Shown: one piece after another, positions 37,503-47,073 of the stretch
Position numbering within the stretch: the first letter of the stretch is position 1
How the letters are laid out: the number at the start of each line of letters is the position of its first letter
NCBI RefSeq assembly: GCF_013426915.1
Contig: NZ_AP023181.1
Span: 682,001-746,000, forward strand
Reading direction: 5' to 3'
DNA length: 64,000 nt
DNA from: Paraburkholderia sp. PGU19
GTDB taxonomy: Bacteria > Pseudomonadota > Gammaproteobacteria > Burkholderiales > Burkholderiaceae
Notes under the pieces: model-generated
What the model saw: only the letters and a program-made list of their open reading frames with translations
What the model was told of the DNA's origin: nothing
The model's database searches: none
Position numbers and translations under genes: made by a program

Positions 37503-39537
37503 TGCGCAAAATAACACTCGAATTGCTGCGTCACGGGCCGCCTCATAACCAATTGCTGTCGCCCCTTACCGAATACATCGCGCTGTGCGAAAACCATAGC
37601 GCCGTCACGTTGCACGTGCCGTTCGAACACAACCAGATGCTCTATCGGCTGCGCGCATTGAGCTATCAACTCGGGACCGAAGCGCGTGAATTCCAGATGG
37701 GGATACCGCACGGGTGCTGGGCCAGTTGCTTGGAGAGATTCCCGGCCTGACCGCCGATCTCAACCGGCAAAGAACAGCCACAAGCGATGGCGACACGGCC
37801 GAGCAGGTCACGCACCTGCGATTGATCATTTCCGCGTCGGAACTCGCCCTGCTTCCCTTCGAACTGGCGACCGCTCCCAACGGCTTCCCCGGCGAAGGGC
37901 AAGCGCTTTCGCTGCAAACCCAGCAGCCTATCTGCATTACACGCGAAACACGGCGGGTTGCTCAGGAATATGTTCGCTGGCCGCGCAAGCCACGCATTCT
38001 GTTCGCCTTCGCATCGCCGCCCGAGATGGAAACGGTGCCTGCCGAAGCTCATCTGCTGGCGTTGCGCGAGGCGCTGACGCCATGGCTCGCGCTCTCCGAT
38101 GACTACGACGACGAAAAGCGCCTGAAGATCATTGGTGACCGGCTTTCGGTATTGCCGAACGCATCTGCCGAGAGCCTGGAAGATGCCTGCTCGAAAAACG
38201 ACTATACGCATGTGCACATTCTCGCGCACGGCGTTCAAACGAACACGCCGTATGACAGCCGCTTCGGTCTCGCGTTTCATTCCGACCGAGATCCTGACGG
38301 CGTGGAAGCGATTTCCGGCGACCGTCTGGCGACCATCTTGCGCACACCGCGTCACAACCAGCCGGGCCGGTTCACACGGCCTGCCGTCGTGACGCTCGCG
38401 AGTTGTAACGCCGGCAACGTCGGTTCGGTGGCGGGTGTTGGCGCAAGCATCGCCCACGCGCTGCACGAGGGCGGCGTCCCGCTCGTGATCGCGAGCCAGT
38501 ATCCGCTGTCGTTCGGCGGCTCGGTGGTGTTCGTGAAGGACATGTACGAGGGACTGCTGTGGGGAGAAGACCCGCGCAAGCTGGTTGTGGGCATGCGCAG
38601 ACGGTTGCATTCGTACTTCAAGGACAAGCACGACTGGGCGAGTATCGTCACATATGCATCGTTACCGCCTAATTTCGACGCACAGCTAGTGGACGCACGC
38701 ATCCAGCAGTCGATGAACTGCATCTCGATTGCGCTGAGCATGGCCGACCGTGCGATGAGCGCTTTTCTGAGCTCGGAATCGCAACTTCCGCCGGCTGCTT
38801 CCAGCGTCGAAAACCACGCGAATCGCGACACGCTGGCCAGAGCGCAACAGCAGGTTGCCGAGGCAAAGGCCCGCCTGACGATGGCGATGGGCGAGCATCC
38901 GCAACAGGAGGCGCGCATCCTGGAACTACTGGCGAGCACCGAAAAGCGCGAAGCGCAGATGATCTACCACTCGACACAACAAGGCAAATTCGATCCCACT
39001 TCGAAAGATGGCATGCAACTGATCAGCAAGCTCGAAACGTCGAGAAACTACTATTGGTCAAGCTATCTGAAGCAGCGCAAGAGCCCTTCACAACTGGTTC
39101 AATTTCTTTCGCTGACACTCCTGCTGCAATACCTTGGCCGCCTGCCAAGGCCACTTGGTCAGCCCGAGCAGGATATGACGTCGATCTGGTTGAGCGCTCA
39201 CGTGCAATCGCTCAACGATGCAGACCATGGGGAGCGGAGTGATCGCGCGTGGGCCTATGGAAATCTGACGGAGCTGTATCTGATCGCGAAGTACATCGAT
39301 GGCCTGCCACCCGCTTATTGCGGAGATCCCCTCACCAACAAGGCGCTTGAAGCGGCGCGCAAACTGGTCTCGCTGGCCGGCTCGACGTCGTTCGAAGTCT
39401 TCTCGACGAGGCGCCAGATTGTGCGCTATCTCGACTGGTTCGTGCCGATGGTCGCAGGTGCATTCAACATGGACGCGCTGGCGAGGGAATTACTGACGGT
39501 GCTGCCCGCCTGTGACGAACCGGATTGGGACTATTGA
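37499..39537 (+). pseudogene. CHAT-domain caspase-like protease, -1 frameshift
   Basis: Tandem ATGs at 37499 and 37502 overlap the phosphoesterase stop. The first frame (MMRKITLELLRHGPPHNQLL and on to EAREFQM) shifts at the G4 run 37699-37702. With one more G it reads GDTARVLGQLLGEIPGL and continues to 39537, about 679 residues. The CHAT core has the catalytic histidine in HVHILAHG and cysteine in VTLASCNAGN, as in caspase-family proteases, followed by GVPLVIASQYPL. A coiled coil (about residues 430-470) and a helical, TPR-like C-terminal region follow; the latter could be the sensor. No signal peptide is present. Targets are unknown, but the neighbouring SLATT and phosphoesterase proteins are candidates. 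Confidence 0.8.
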
Positions 39538-39971
39538 CTTCGCGTAGCCGGGCAACGCATCGCTCAACCGGATCTCTTCCGATATGGGAAGATCTTCTGG
39601 CACATCGTTAGTCGTTTGATGAATGTTCTTTACCGCACACAACTTCGCAGTTGACAGGCACCCTTCACTCGTAAAACCCCGATATAGCTCCTAACCTGAA
39701 ATTTCTGACGCTTTAACGAAAGCAAAGGAAATTTCAGGTCATCCATTTATCGATAAGCGATCGTGATTCCGATGAGAGTTCGAGAGTTCATTAGGCACTC
39801 CATCTCTTATGAACAAGCCTATCCGCACACGGACCGCCTCTACGTTTCGCGAGAGCGCCCTGTCCAATGATCGGCCAACATACCGTCCTCTCGCGTGGAG
39901 ATGCGCCGAACACGACGTCAGCTTTAATGTGAACACGCGGTCCACTTACCCGTTTGTCGAGGGGGCAACCG
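39538..39971. other. Intergenic region containing a perfect 12-bp inverted repeat
   Basis: The 434-bp gap follows the CHAT gene. ACCTGAAATTTC (39694-39705) and GAAATTTCAGGT (39728-39739) form a perfect 12-bp stem with a 22-base loop. There is no T-tract, so it may be an operator or RNA element rather than a terminator. A short frame from 39809 overlapping the lipoprotein gene has no recognisable content. Confidence 0.45.
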
Positions 39972-40610
39972 ATGTCTTTCTTATTCCGTGGGACTCAGCT
40001 ATGGCGCTGGACGACTTTGATCGCGCTTGCGGCGATCCTGGCCATCACGGCTTGCACGATCCAGTTGGCGCCGGCCTATGACCCGGCACTCGTCAACGGG
40101 ATCCGCTCGGCCAACAATGACATCATGCAACTCTACGCGACCACCGGGATGGGGGTCGACAAAACGACCTTCCCGCAACGCGTCGATGAATACAACCGGA
40201 TCATCGGAGCCGTCGATGCACTTGCATTGGAGTCGCAAAGCCGACCGGTCCCCGACAGCGCGATCCGCGACAAAGTCGAGCAGGCACTCGGACAATGGCT
40301 CGCATCGAACCCTACGCCACCCACAGGGCGCGACGAGGCGCTGAGCCTCGCAGCCGCTGAATGCGCCGACGCACGCAAGGTCAAGCGCGTACCCACTCTC
40401 ACGATGCCCGCCACGATGGCTCAGGCCGACACCCGGCAGTACGTCCCTGCCAGCGCGATGGCGCTACAACAGGTATCGCGGGCCATAACCTTGCTCAGGG
40501 ATACCGACTGCGCACACGGATTGAATAATGGAGAAGTCGCTGCGAACAAGGGCTATACACAGTACTTCGTTTCAGAAGCTCTCTTTTACGAGAACTTCTT
40601 GCAACGTTGA
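39972..40610 (+). CDS. Predicted lipoprotein, hypothetical
   Basis: The ATG at 39972 follows GAGGGGG by six bases. The 212-residue product has a hydrophobic signal (TTLIALAAILAITAC) with a lipobox-like ITAC, so it is probably lipid-anchored after cleavage before the cysteine. The mature part is Ala-rich and helical with two more cysteines (ECADARK and DTDCAHG), perhaps a disulfide. I do not recognise the family. It lies downstream of the CHAT gene in the same direction and 24 bp ahead of the next small gene. Confidence 0.7.
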   Translation: MSFLFRGTQLWRWTTLIALAAILAITACTIQLAPAYDPALVNGIRSANNDIMQLYATTGMGVDKTTFPQRVDEYNRIIGAVDALALESQSRPVPDSAIRDKVEQALGQWLASNPTPPTGRDEALSLAAAECADARKVKRVPTLTMPATMAQADTRQYVPASAMALQQVSRAITLLRDTDCAHGLNNGEVAANKGYTQYFVSEALFYENFLQR

Positions 40611-40634
40611 AATCCCCACGTTCAAGGAGTGGCC

Positions 40635-40994
40635 ATGGCACTGGATCTCACGCAAGCAGCCGACATGTTCGTACAGAGCATTTCGTCGACCGTCAAAACA
40701 GTCACGGGTAGTGACGTCACGATGATCGCCGGGTTTTCACAGGCGCAGTTGCAAGCCCTCGCGCAGCAGTCCGCACTGGTGGCGGGCATGATCGAGGCCA
40801 ATGCCTTCACGGCCGCCGAGCAGATCTTCTATCTGGATGGACTCGATCAGATGGCGAAGGGTTTCGTGAATACCTTTGTACAGATCGTCGAAGTTGAAAT
40901 CGAAAAGATCTACAACGCGGTCGTGAATGCGATTTATGACTCTATCGGCAATCTGGCGGGCGTGACGCTGGCCGTACCACGCGCGGCCGGGTGA
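40635..40994 (+). CDS. Small hypothetical protein, helical
   Basis: The ATG at 40635 has AAGGAG six bases upstream; an in-frame GTG at 40629 overlaps that site and is unlikely. The 119-residue protein (MALDLTQAADMFVQSISSTV and so on) is acidic, amphipathic, rich in Ala, Ile and Val, with no cysteines and no clear membrane helix. I do not recognise it. It sits between the lipoprotein and the M15 peptidase and could be an immunity, regulator or structural protein of this locus. Confidence 0.65.
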   Translation: MALDLTQAADMFVQSISSTVKTVTGSDVTMIAGFSQAQLQALAQQSALVAGMIEANAFTAAEQIFYLDGLDQMAKGFVNTFVQIVEVEIEKIYNAVVNAIYDSIGNLAGVTLAVPRAAG

Positions 40995-41275
40995 GCGTTC
41001 GTATGCCGTCTTCCGTCTTCCGTGCAAGAGTGAACGCAGAATTTCCATGTGATCCGGACGCTCGGAATACTGACGCCGGCCGACGCCGATCCACGAATCG
41101 GCAGTTCGGACTGGCTAAACGAAATTCACCAGACCTCCTCACGAGCAGATTGGCGAGCGCTTTTGCGCGGACGTGGCCGCGCGGAATATCCTGGCTTGAA
41201 GATCTTGACGCGTGTACCGACTTTCGGCCTGCTGTCAGGCACGCTTTTACTTCTGATGTTAGCGAGGCAGACATC

Positions 41276-41722
41276 ATGGACCTAAGCCCACATTTCACAT
41301 TGGAAGAGTTCGTGGCGAGTCAGACCGCGTCGCGAGAAAACATCTCGAACGACCCCGGTCCCGACATCATCGTCAATCTTCAGAACACTGCGCAGGTACT
41401 GGAAAAAGTGCGTGCGCTGCTCGGAAAACCGATTATCGTTTCGTCGGGCTATCGGTCGCCGCAATTGAACAAGGCCGTCAAGGGCGCCGTCGACAGCGCG
41501 CACATCTATGGTCTCGCAGTGGATTTCATCGCACCGCAATACGGCACCCCGATCGACATTTGCCGGCTATTGCAGACCTCCACGATCGTGTTCGATCAAC
41601 TGATATTCGAACATACCTGGGTTCACCTCGGTTTGCCGAAGAGCGGCGCGCCCAATCGCCGGCAATTGCTGACGGCGCATTTCGGCGGCGGCCCGACGAC
41701 CTATACAGCGGGGTTCGCGTAG
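41276..41722 (+). CDS. M15-type D-Ala-D-Ala carboxypeptidase-like peptidase
   Basis: The ATG at 41276 gives MDLSPHFTLEEFVASQTASR, the usual opening of Peptidase_M15_3 proteins. Zinc ligands appear as SAHIYGLAVDF (His-x6-Asp) and WVHLG (His), with SSGYRSPQLN upstream. The family cuts peptide stems of the cell wall and often occurs in phage lysis cassettes. The 148-residue protein has no signal peptide, like the muramidase 7 kb away on the other strand. It is preceded by GAGGCAGACATC. Role as a second wall-cutting effector of the same locus is inference. Confidence 0.85.
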   Translation: MDLSPHFTLEEFVASQTASRENISNDPGPDIIVNLQNTAQVLEKVRALLGKPIIVSSGYRSPQLNKAVKGAVDSAHIYGLAVDFIAPQYGTPIDICRLLQTSTIVFDQLIFEHTWVHLGLPKSGAPNRRQLLTAHFGGGPTTYTAGFA

Positions 41723-41760
41723 CCCGTCAGGTAGCGGCTGGACTCGCGATTCTAAAGTTC

Positions 41761-42891
41761 TCAAATGTCTCTCTCGCGTCCGAGCAACCGATAACCAGGT
41801 AAAGTGTAGGACAACAAGATCAGAATAATCATCGCGGCACTGCCGAGCTTGAAAACCTCATTCGATCGCGGAGCGGCTGCATGCCAAACACTCGCTCCGG
41901 CGAAGATAGAGAAAGGCCATATGTCGATCAGCAAGCCAATATAGCCGAGTAACAAAACCGGTACTGCGACGACAAAAGGCGCGGCACCGCGAAGCGCAGC
42001 GACGGCACGTTGCATACCGCATGAGGCAGCTGCGAGCAGCAGCGGTACAGGAAGCAGCCAGCGCAGGACGCTCCAGTCAAACCATGGAGCCACAAGCGTC
42101 GGAGCATTCGTCTCCATTTTCATACTGAGGCCGACGATCATAAGCAGTTGGAGTGCCGCCAACGGCAGAACAACTGTATAGAGCTTGCGCTGCAACTCTC
42201 CTTTGCTCCTTGAGATCAGCCAACAGTAGCCAAGAAGACCGTACATCACCAGTGACACAAGGCCGGTGAGTAACCCGATAATCGTAAGAAGCTGAAGTGC
42301 CGTCAACGGCAAAACAATTCTGTAGAGCCTGTGCTGCAGTTCTCCGTCCGTCTTCGCAATCAACCAGCAGCAGCCAAGCAGCGCATACGTTATCAGCAAC
42401 GCAAGACCCGTGAACAGGCAAAAAGGCGTGAGCCAATCGAATCCATTTCCGACGAACTGTCCGTTTGCTACGCGCATCCCCGCCAGACATTCGCCGAGCA
42501 TGACGCCCTGAAAAAAGGCCGCGCCTGCCGATCCGCACATGAAGACACCATTCCACAACTGACGAGAACTTCCCAGCTTGTCCCGTATCTGAAGAGCCAC
42601 ACCCCGGAAGATCAGGCAAAGTGCCATCGTGATCAACGGAAAATAGAGCGCGGAAAGCAAAACTGAACAGACCGTTGGAAACGCAGCATAAAGCGACACG
42701 CCGCCGAAAACCATCCATGCCTCGTTACCGCGCCATACTGGCGAACGAGTGCTGAATAGACGCTCACGTTCGCTTTCGGATGAAATAAACGGAAGAAGAA
42801 TCCCGATACCGAGATCAAATCCGCCGAGTACGATATACATTCCGACGCCGAAGGCAATGATTACTGCCCAGCAAGTCGCGATATCCATCAT
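41761..42891 (-). CDS. cydB: Cytochrome bd-type oxidase subunit II (CydB/CioB), orphan, with internal duplication
   Basis: The start is placed at 42891 (MMDIATCWAVIIAFGVGMYI); a start at 42921 is possible. The protein has the CydB features GGFDLGIGILLPF near the N-terminus and RGVALQIRDK, and about nine or ten membrane helices. Residues around 175-285 contain two similar copies of about 48 residues (LLGCCWLIAKTDGELQ and LLGYCWLISRSKGELQ), so one helical hairpin is duplicated compared with normal CydB. No subunit I gene (cydA), which carries all the haems, is found on either side. It may be unable to form an oxidase on its own or may serve another locus. Confidence 0.85.
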   Translation of the reverse strand: MMDIATCWAVIIAFGVGMYIVLGGFDLGIGILLPFISSESERERLFSTRSPVWRGNEAWMVFGGVSLYAAFPTVCSVLLSALYFPLITMALCLIFRGVALQIRDKLGSSRQLWNGVFMCGSAGAAFFQGVMLGECLAGMRVANGQFVGNGFDWLTPFCLFTGLALLITYALLGCCWLIAKTDGELQHRLYRIVLPLTALQLLTIIGLLTGLVSLVMYGLLGYCWLISRSKGELQRKLYTVVLPLAALQLLMIVGLSMKMETNAPTLVAPWFDWSVLRWLLPVPLLLAAASCGMQRAVAALRGAAPFVVAVPVLLLGYIGLLIDIWPFSIFAGASVWHAAAPRSNEVFKLGSAAMIILILLSYTLPGYRLLGRERDI

Positions 42892-43111
42892 GGAGTCCGG
42901 TTGTAGTTTCCGAAGCTCCATTGTCGCGACCGTGCGGACCGGGTATTGATCCGGTTTCCATCAAGTTGACTGGTCCGGTTTAGAAATAGCCGGGCATCAT
43001 CTCAGGACTGAGCACATCAGTCCGCGCGGACATTAAATGAGGTTGAGCGTCGATCCTGCGCGGATGATAGCGGCCGCCCCCGGAACGGGCACGCGTGACG
43101 CTTCGCCCCAC

Positions 43112-44689
43112 TCAGGCTCCATCGACAAGCCGCAATATGTCGGAAAGCGCAACCGGTTTGACGAGATGATGGTCGAAGCCGGCCGCCCGCCAGTCACGTC
43201 CGTCGTGAGCTTGCCCGGATTCTGAAACGGCAATGAGCACGGCACTTCCGCTGATAGGGTGTGCCCGGATGGTCCGTGCAATCTGATAACCGTCTGGAGG
43301 CGGGATGCCGATGTCGATGATCGCGACATCGAGCGTAATCTGCCCATTAAGGATCAGCGCCGCATTACCGGAGCCGGCGATATGCACCCGATGCCCGTGC
43401 GATTTGAGCAACGCGGCAAGCGACGTGGCGTTATCGAGCTTGTCGTCCACTATCAGGATGCTTCGGGTACGGCTGTCGTTCACCAACGCGCCCTCTGCCT
43501 GTGACGAAGCGAGCGATGTCGATCCTATGAATTCGGGCAGACGCAGCACAAAATCAGCACCCGTCCCCGCTCCCTTCGACCGGACCGTCACCGTTCCGCC
43601 GTGCAGCACAGCAAGCGCACGGACCAAAGACAGACCTATCCCGAGACCGCCCTGCGCCGCAGCAACGCTTCGTTGCAACTGGATGAATGGCTCGAAGATC
43701 GCTTCCTGTTCTTCCGGCAGAACGCCGACGCCCTGATTACGCACCCTGATCGACACCATGCCTTGCGACTGCCCGACATCGATTTCAATCTCGCTTTCGT
43801 CCGGCGCGTACTTCGTCGCATTGGACACGAGGTTGTCGAGCATCTGGACGACCCGAGCGTCGTCACCGAAAACGGCGCACCCCTCATTCTCCAGATGTAT
43901 CGAAACCTGTTGCCGCCTTGCCTCGATATCGGGCCGGTTGGCCTCGACTGCCGCGGCGATGGCCAGACCCACATTGACCGATGTGCGATCGAGTGTGAGC
44001 CTTCCGTGCGCCAGACGCGAAACATCGAGCAGGTCATCGACGAGGCGCGACAGGTGTTCTACCTGTCGACCTACCGTTTGCCATGCTGCGCGCGCTGCGG
44101 CAGGGCTCGTCTGGAATCTCGGGTCCATCAGTTCCAGCGCGTTGCGGATCGGGGCGAGCGGGTTACGCAATTCGTGCGCGAGCGTCGCGAGGAACTGGGA
44201 CTTGCGCCGGTTCGCCTCGTGAAGTGCGCGCTCGGCGCGCCACAGGCGTAGTAGCGCACGGACATTGGCGACAAGCTCGGGGGCTTCGACGGGCTCTGTC
44301 AGATAGCTGTCGGCGCCGCTATCCAGCGCGCGAATCCGGTCCGAAGCGGTCAACAGGACCGCGGAGGTTTGAAGGACCAGTACCGACCGCGTCGAGGGAT
44401 TCTGTTTGATTCGCTTGCACACGTGCACGCCATCGCTGTCCGGCAGCCGCACGTCGAGCAGGACGACAGCAGGTTTGTGCGATGTAACGAACGCTAGCGC
44501 CTGCTCACCGGTCGATGCCTCGAGCACGTCCAGGCCCGCACGACGCAGCACGCGCGTTTTGGCAAGCCGCGCGGCATCGTTGTCGTCGACGTTCAGGATC
44601 AGTTCCGACCAGCCGGCGAGCGGCGGGTCTGTTTCCGGTAGATTGTGCATGCACCATTGCCAGTCGTTGCCGGGGTGGGCCAGTGTCAC
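43112..44689 (-). CDS. Hybrid sensor histidine kinase, REC-HisKA-HATPase-REC
   Basis: The frame opens with a GTG at 44689; an ATG at 44650 (MHNLPETDPPLAGW) is an equally likely start. The order of domains is an N-terminal receiver (VDDNDAARLAKTRV, phosphoacceptor in VVLLDVRLPDSDG), a HisKA with LATLAHELRNPLAPI, an ATPase (LDNLVSNATKYAPDE, GGLGIGLSLVRAL) and a second receiver (ILIVDDKLDNATSL, DVAIIDIGIPPPDG). There is no membrane helix or sensor, so it is cytosolic and probably gets its signal from a partner kinase through the first receiver. No partner is encoded nearby. Confidence 0.92.
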   Translation of the reverse strand: MTLAHPGNDWQWCMHNLPETDPPLAGWSELILNVDDNDAARLAKTRVLRRAGLDVLEASTGEQALAFVTSHKPAVVLLDVRLPDSDGVHVCKRIKQNPSTRSVLVLQTSAVLLTASDRIRALDSGADSYLTEPVEAPELVANVRALLRLWRAERALHEANRRKSQFLATLAHELRNPLAPIRNALELMDPRFQTSPAAARAAWQTVGRQVEHLSRLVDDLLDVSRLAHGRLTLDRTSVNVGLAIAAAVEANRPDIEARRQQVSIHLENEGCAVFGDDARVVQMLDNLVSNATKYAPDESEIEIDVGQSQGMVSIRVRNQGVGVLPEEQEAIFEPFIQLQRSVAAAQGGLGIGLSLVRALAVLHGGTVTVRSKGAGTGADFVLRLPEFIGSTSLASSQAEGALVNDSRTRSILIVDDKLDNATSLAALLKSHGHRVHIAGSGNAALILNGQITLDVAIIDIGIPPPDGYQIARTIRAHPISGSAVLIAVSESGQAHDGRDWRAAGFDHHLVKPVALSDILRLVDGA

Positions 44690-44814
44690 GAGAACCGGTC
44701 AGGCTCCGGCCAAGGGTAGCACGACAGCGAGCCAGATCAGTGCGTTATCGTCAGCATCGTGGGTTTCCGCGCTGATTTACCGAGGCGCAGCGTCGTTTCG
44801 CGAGCTTCTTCGCA

Positions 44815-45873
44815 CTAGTGCGAATGTCGATGGTGAACATCCGGGAAATGCGCGTGTGAATGCGTAATGGGCAGATGCACGTGGGGATGCGTGTGCGGCT
44901 CATCACCGGCATACGCAAAGTCGTGCTCGTGCTGGTGATGTTCATCATGACGATGCCGATGCGTATGCTCCAGCCACTCGTGCGTGTGCTGATGTTCGTG
45001 CCGCTCGCGGACGTGCAGCCAGATACCCAGCGCCATTAAGGCCGCGGCCATCCAGAAGGACAGATGCGGCAGTTCGGGCCAGATGAGGAGCGAGAGCGCC
45101 ACACCGAACAGCGGCGCGACGGAAAAATATGCGCCAGTGCGTGCCGTCCCAAGGTGACGTAGCGCAATCACGAACAGCGCGAGGCTTACACCATAGCCGG
45201 CAAGTCCCGTTGTCATCGCGGCGCCGACCATACCTGCAGCAGGGAGCGAGGCGCCCGTCGCGAACGCAATCGCGAGATTCACCGGCCCTGCAATCAGCCC
45301 CTTCAGACACGCGATCACCATCGCATCGTTGGTCGAAACCTTGCGCGTGAGGTTGTTGTCGATTGCCCAGCACAGACACGCTGCGACGATCAACAGCGCG
45401 CCACCGGGAATGCCTGCCTCGGCCGGTTGCCACGACAGCATCACGCCACCGGCGACGATAGCCACCATGCCAAGGAATACCTGGACGTCGACGTTCTCGC
45501 GAAATACAACCCATGCGATCACGGCCGTCAGCACGCCCTCGAGATTCAGCAGCAGCGAACTGGTCGCCGCTGGTGTGCTCGACAGCCCGAGCATCAGCAG
45601 CGCGGGGCCAGCGACGCCGCCGGCAACAATGGCGCCGAGCAGCCATGGCAGTTCGGTCCGGCTGATCCCGTGACTGTTACCTTCCTTGGTGGACGTGCGC
45701 AGTCGCCGGGCGATGATGCCGATACCAAGCCCAATGCCGCTGCCGAGGTAGAACAGGCCGGCAACCAGGAATGGAGACATTGACCCGAGCAGGGCCTTGG
45801 CGAGCGGCGTCGCGGCGCCAAAGAGCGCTGCGGCGGCAAGCGCGGTGAAGATCGCGCTGGATCGGGAATTCAT
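44815..45873 (-). CDS. EamA/DMT family transporter with His-rich C-terminal tail
   Basis: The start at 45873 gives MNSRSSAIFTALAAAALFGA, leading into the first of about ten helices in two EamA repeats (ATPLAKALL in the first). The last 60 residues form a cytoplasmic tail with more than 20 histidines in HxH and HxxH spacing. DMT carriers export metabolites or amino acids; the tail suggests binding of nickel, cobalt, zinc or copper, so metal efflux or metal control is plausible. A longer N-terminus is possible but less signal-like. Confidence 0.88.
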   Translation of the reverse strand: MNSRSSAIFTALAAAALFGAATPLAKALLGSMSPFLVAGLFYLGSGIGLGIGIIARRLRTSTKEGNSHGISRTELPWLLGAIVAGGVAGPALLMLGLSSTPAATSSLLLNLEGVLTAVIAWVVFRENVDVQVFLGMVAIVAGGVMLSWQPAEAGIPGGALLIVAACLCWAIDNNLTRKVSTNDAMVIACLKGLIAGPVNLAIAFATGASLPAAGMVGAAMTTGLAGYGVSLALFVIALRHLGTARTGAYFSVAPLFGVALSLLIWPELPHLSFWMAAALMALGIWLHVRERHEHQHTHEWLEHTHRHRHDEHHQHEHDFAYAGDEPHTHPHVHLPITHSHAHFPDVHHRHSH

Positions 45874-45996
45874 GAGATGGGAACTGTACAAGTGCGCAAC
45901 GAGTGCCTGAATAACCAGTGTAGCGCACCGCCCGTTGCGCAATCGTCCCAACGCCTTTTGCACCGTCACGCGGGATCATCCCAAACCCGCTTCAAC

Positions 45997-46962
45997 TCAT
46001 GCACCGCCCTTGTGCTTCTCCAGTTCCGAACGGCGCCACTCGGCTGGCGTCATACCCAGGTGTTGCGTGAAGGCGCGCCTGAACGCGGCCACCGATTGGT
46101 AACCAACCTCCTCGGCGACGACTTCGGTGGAAACGCCTGGCTTTTTCAACGCGTTGGCGGCCAGCGCCATCCGGACATCCGCTAACAGCTCATTGGGCGA
46201 GCGTCCCACCTTCTCATGGAAGTTGCGAAGCAAGGTCGCGCGCGACATGCTACAGAGCCCCGACAACTCAGCCAGGGTCCACGGATAGGCCGGCTCGTTG
46301 AATATGACCGCAAGCGCAGGCGCCAGACGCGGATGCCCGGCGAGCGCCAGCAGCCCCGTCGGTGCTTCGTCAGACTCGCTGGACATGCGTAGCGCCAGCG
46401 CGAACAGAGCCGTCGATAGCGCATTGAGCATCGCATAGCCGCCCAGGTTGTCCGCGCCCGATTCCGCTCGCATCAGCGCCATAAGCGCTTGCAACTGGGT
46501 CAGCGTGTTGCCGTGAGAGGAACCCTCCGCCGCCGATGTCCGGATCACGAGGCGCGGCGGAAGGTACGCACGAATAAAGCGGTCATGTGGCGGCGCCAGC
46601 ACGATCCGTCCGCAGAGCATATCCAGGCGCTGACCCGTGCCTTTGTTTTCGCTGATGATCAGGTTCAACGCTTCGCGTTCACGCGCAGGCTTCGGCTTCG
46701 CCCCGCCACCATCGTGAAGGATATGCGCGGAGCCGTGCGTCAACATCACGATGTCGCCAGCACCGAGATTCTGCGGTTTGCCCGTGCCCGGCGTCTCCAG
46801 GATTGCCGACCCGCCAAGCACGATGTGATACGGCATTTCCCCGGCCTCCGAATCGCCGTAGACAACCTGCCACGGTGCGCCATAGGAGCATCGAAGTTCA
46901 AGCTGGCCGCGCACCGTCATCATGCCGAGCAGACGGCTGAGCCAATCAAGTGGGGGTGACAT
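45997..46962 (-). CDS. AraC family regulator with cupin_6 domain
   Basis: The 321-residue protein has an N-terminal cupin-like sensor (ELRCSYGAPWQVVYG, LGAGDIVMLTHGSAHIL) and a C-terminal AraC DNA-binding domain (LAELSGLCSMSRATLLRNFH, VAEEVGYQSVAAFRRAFTQH). Such proteins often control neighbouring oxidoreductase genes. It diverges from the AhpD-like gene with 111 bp between starts, so it probably regulates it together with the flavoprotein gene. Confidence 0.93.
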   Translation of the reverse strand: MSPPLDWLSRLLGMMTVRGQLELRCSYGAPWQVVYGDSEAGEMPYHIVLGGSAILETPGTGKPQNLGAGDIVMLTHGSAHILHDGGGAKPKPAREREALNLIISENKGTGQRLDMLCGRIVLAPPHDRFIRAYLPPRLVIRTSAAEGSSHGNTLTQLQALMALMRAESGADNLGGYAMLNALSTALFALALRMSSESDEAPTGLLALAGHPRLAPALAVIFNEPAYPWTLAELSGLCSMSRATLLRNFHEKVGRSPNELLADVRMALAANALKKPGVSTEVVAEEVGYQSVAAFRRAFTQHLGMTPAEWRRSELEKHKGGA

Positions 46963-47073
46963 CGCTACCTCGGTTGATACTTTTGAGCATGATATTGCGA
47001 ATTCAGAGGCTCAACAAGATCATCCTGCGACCATAAAGTGGAGGCTCCTAACCACCACTGAATGAGGTCAATC

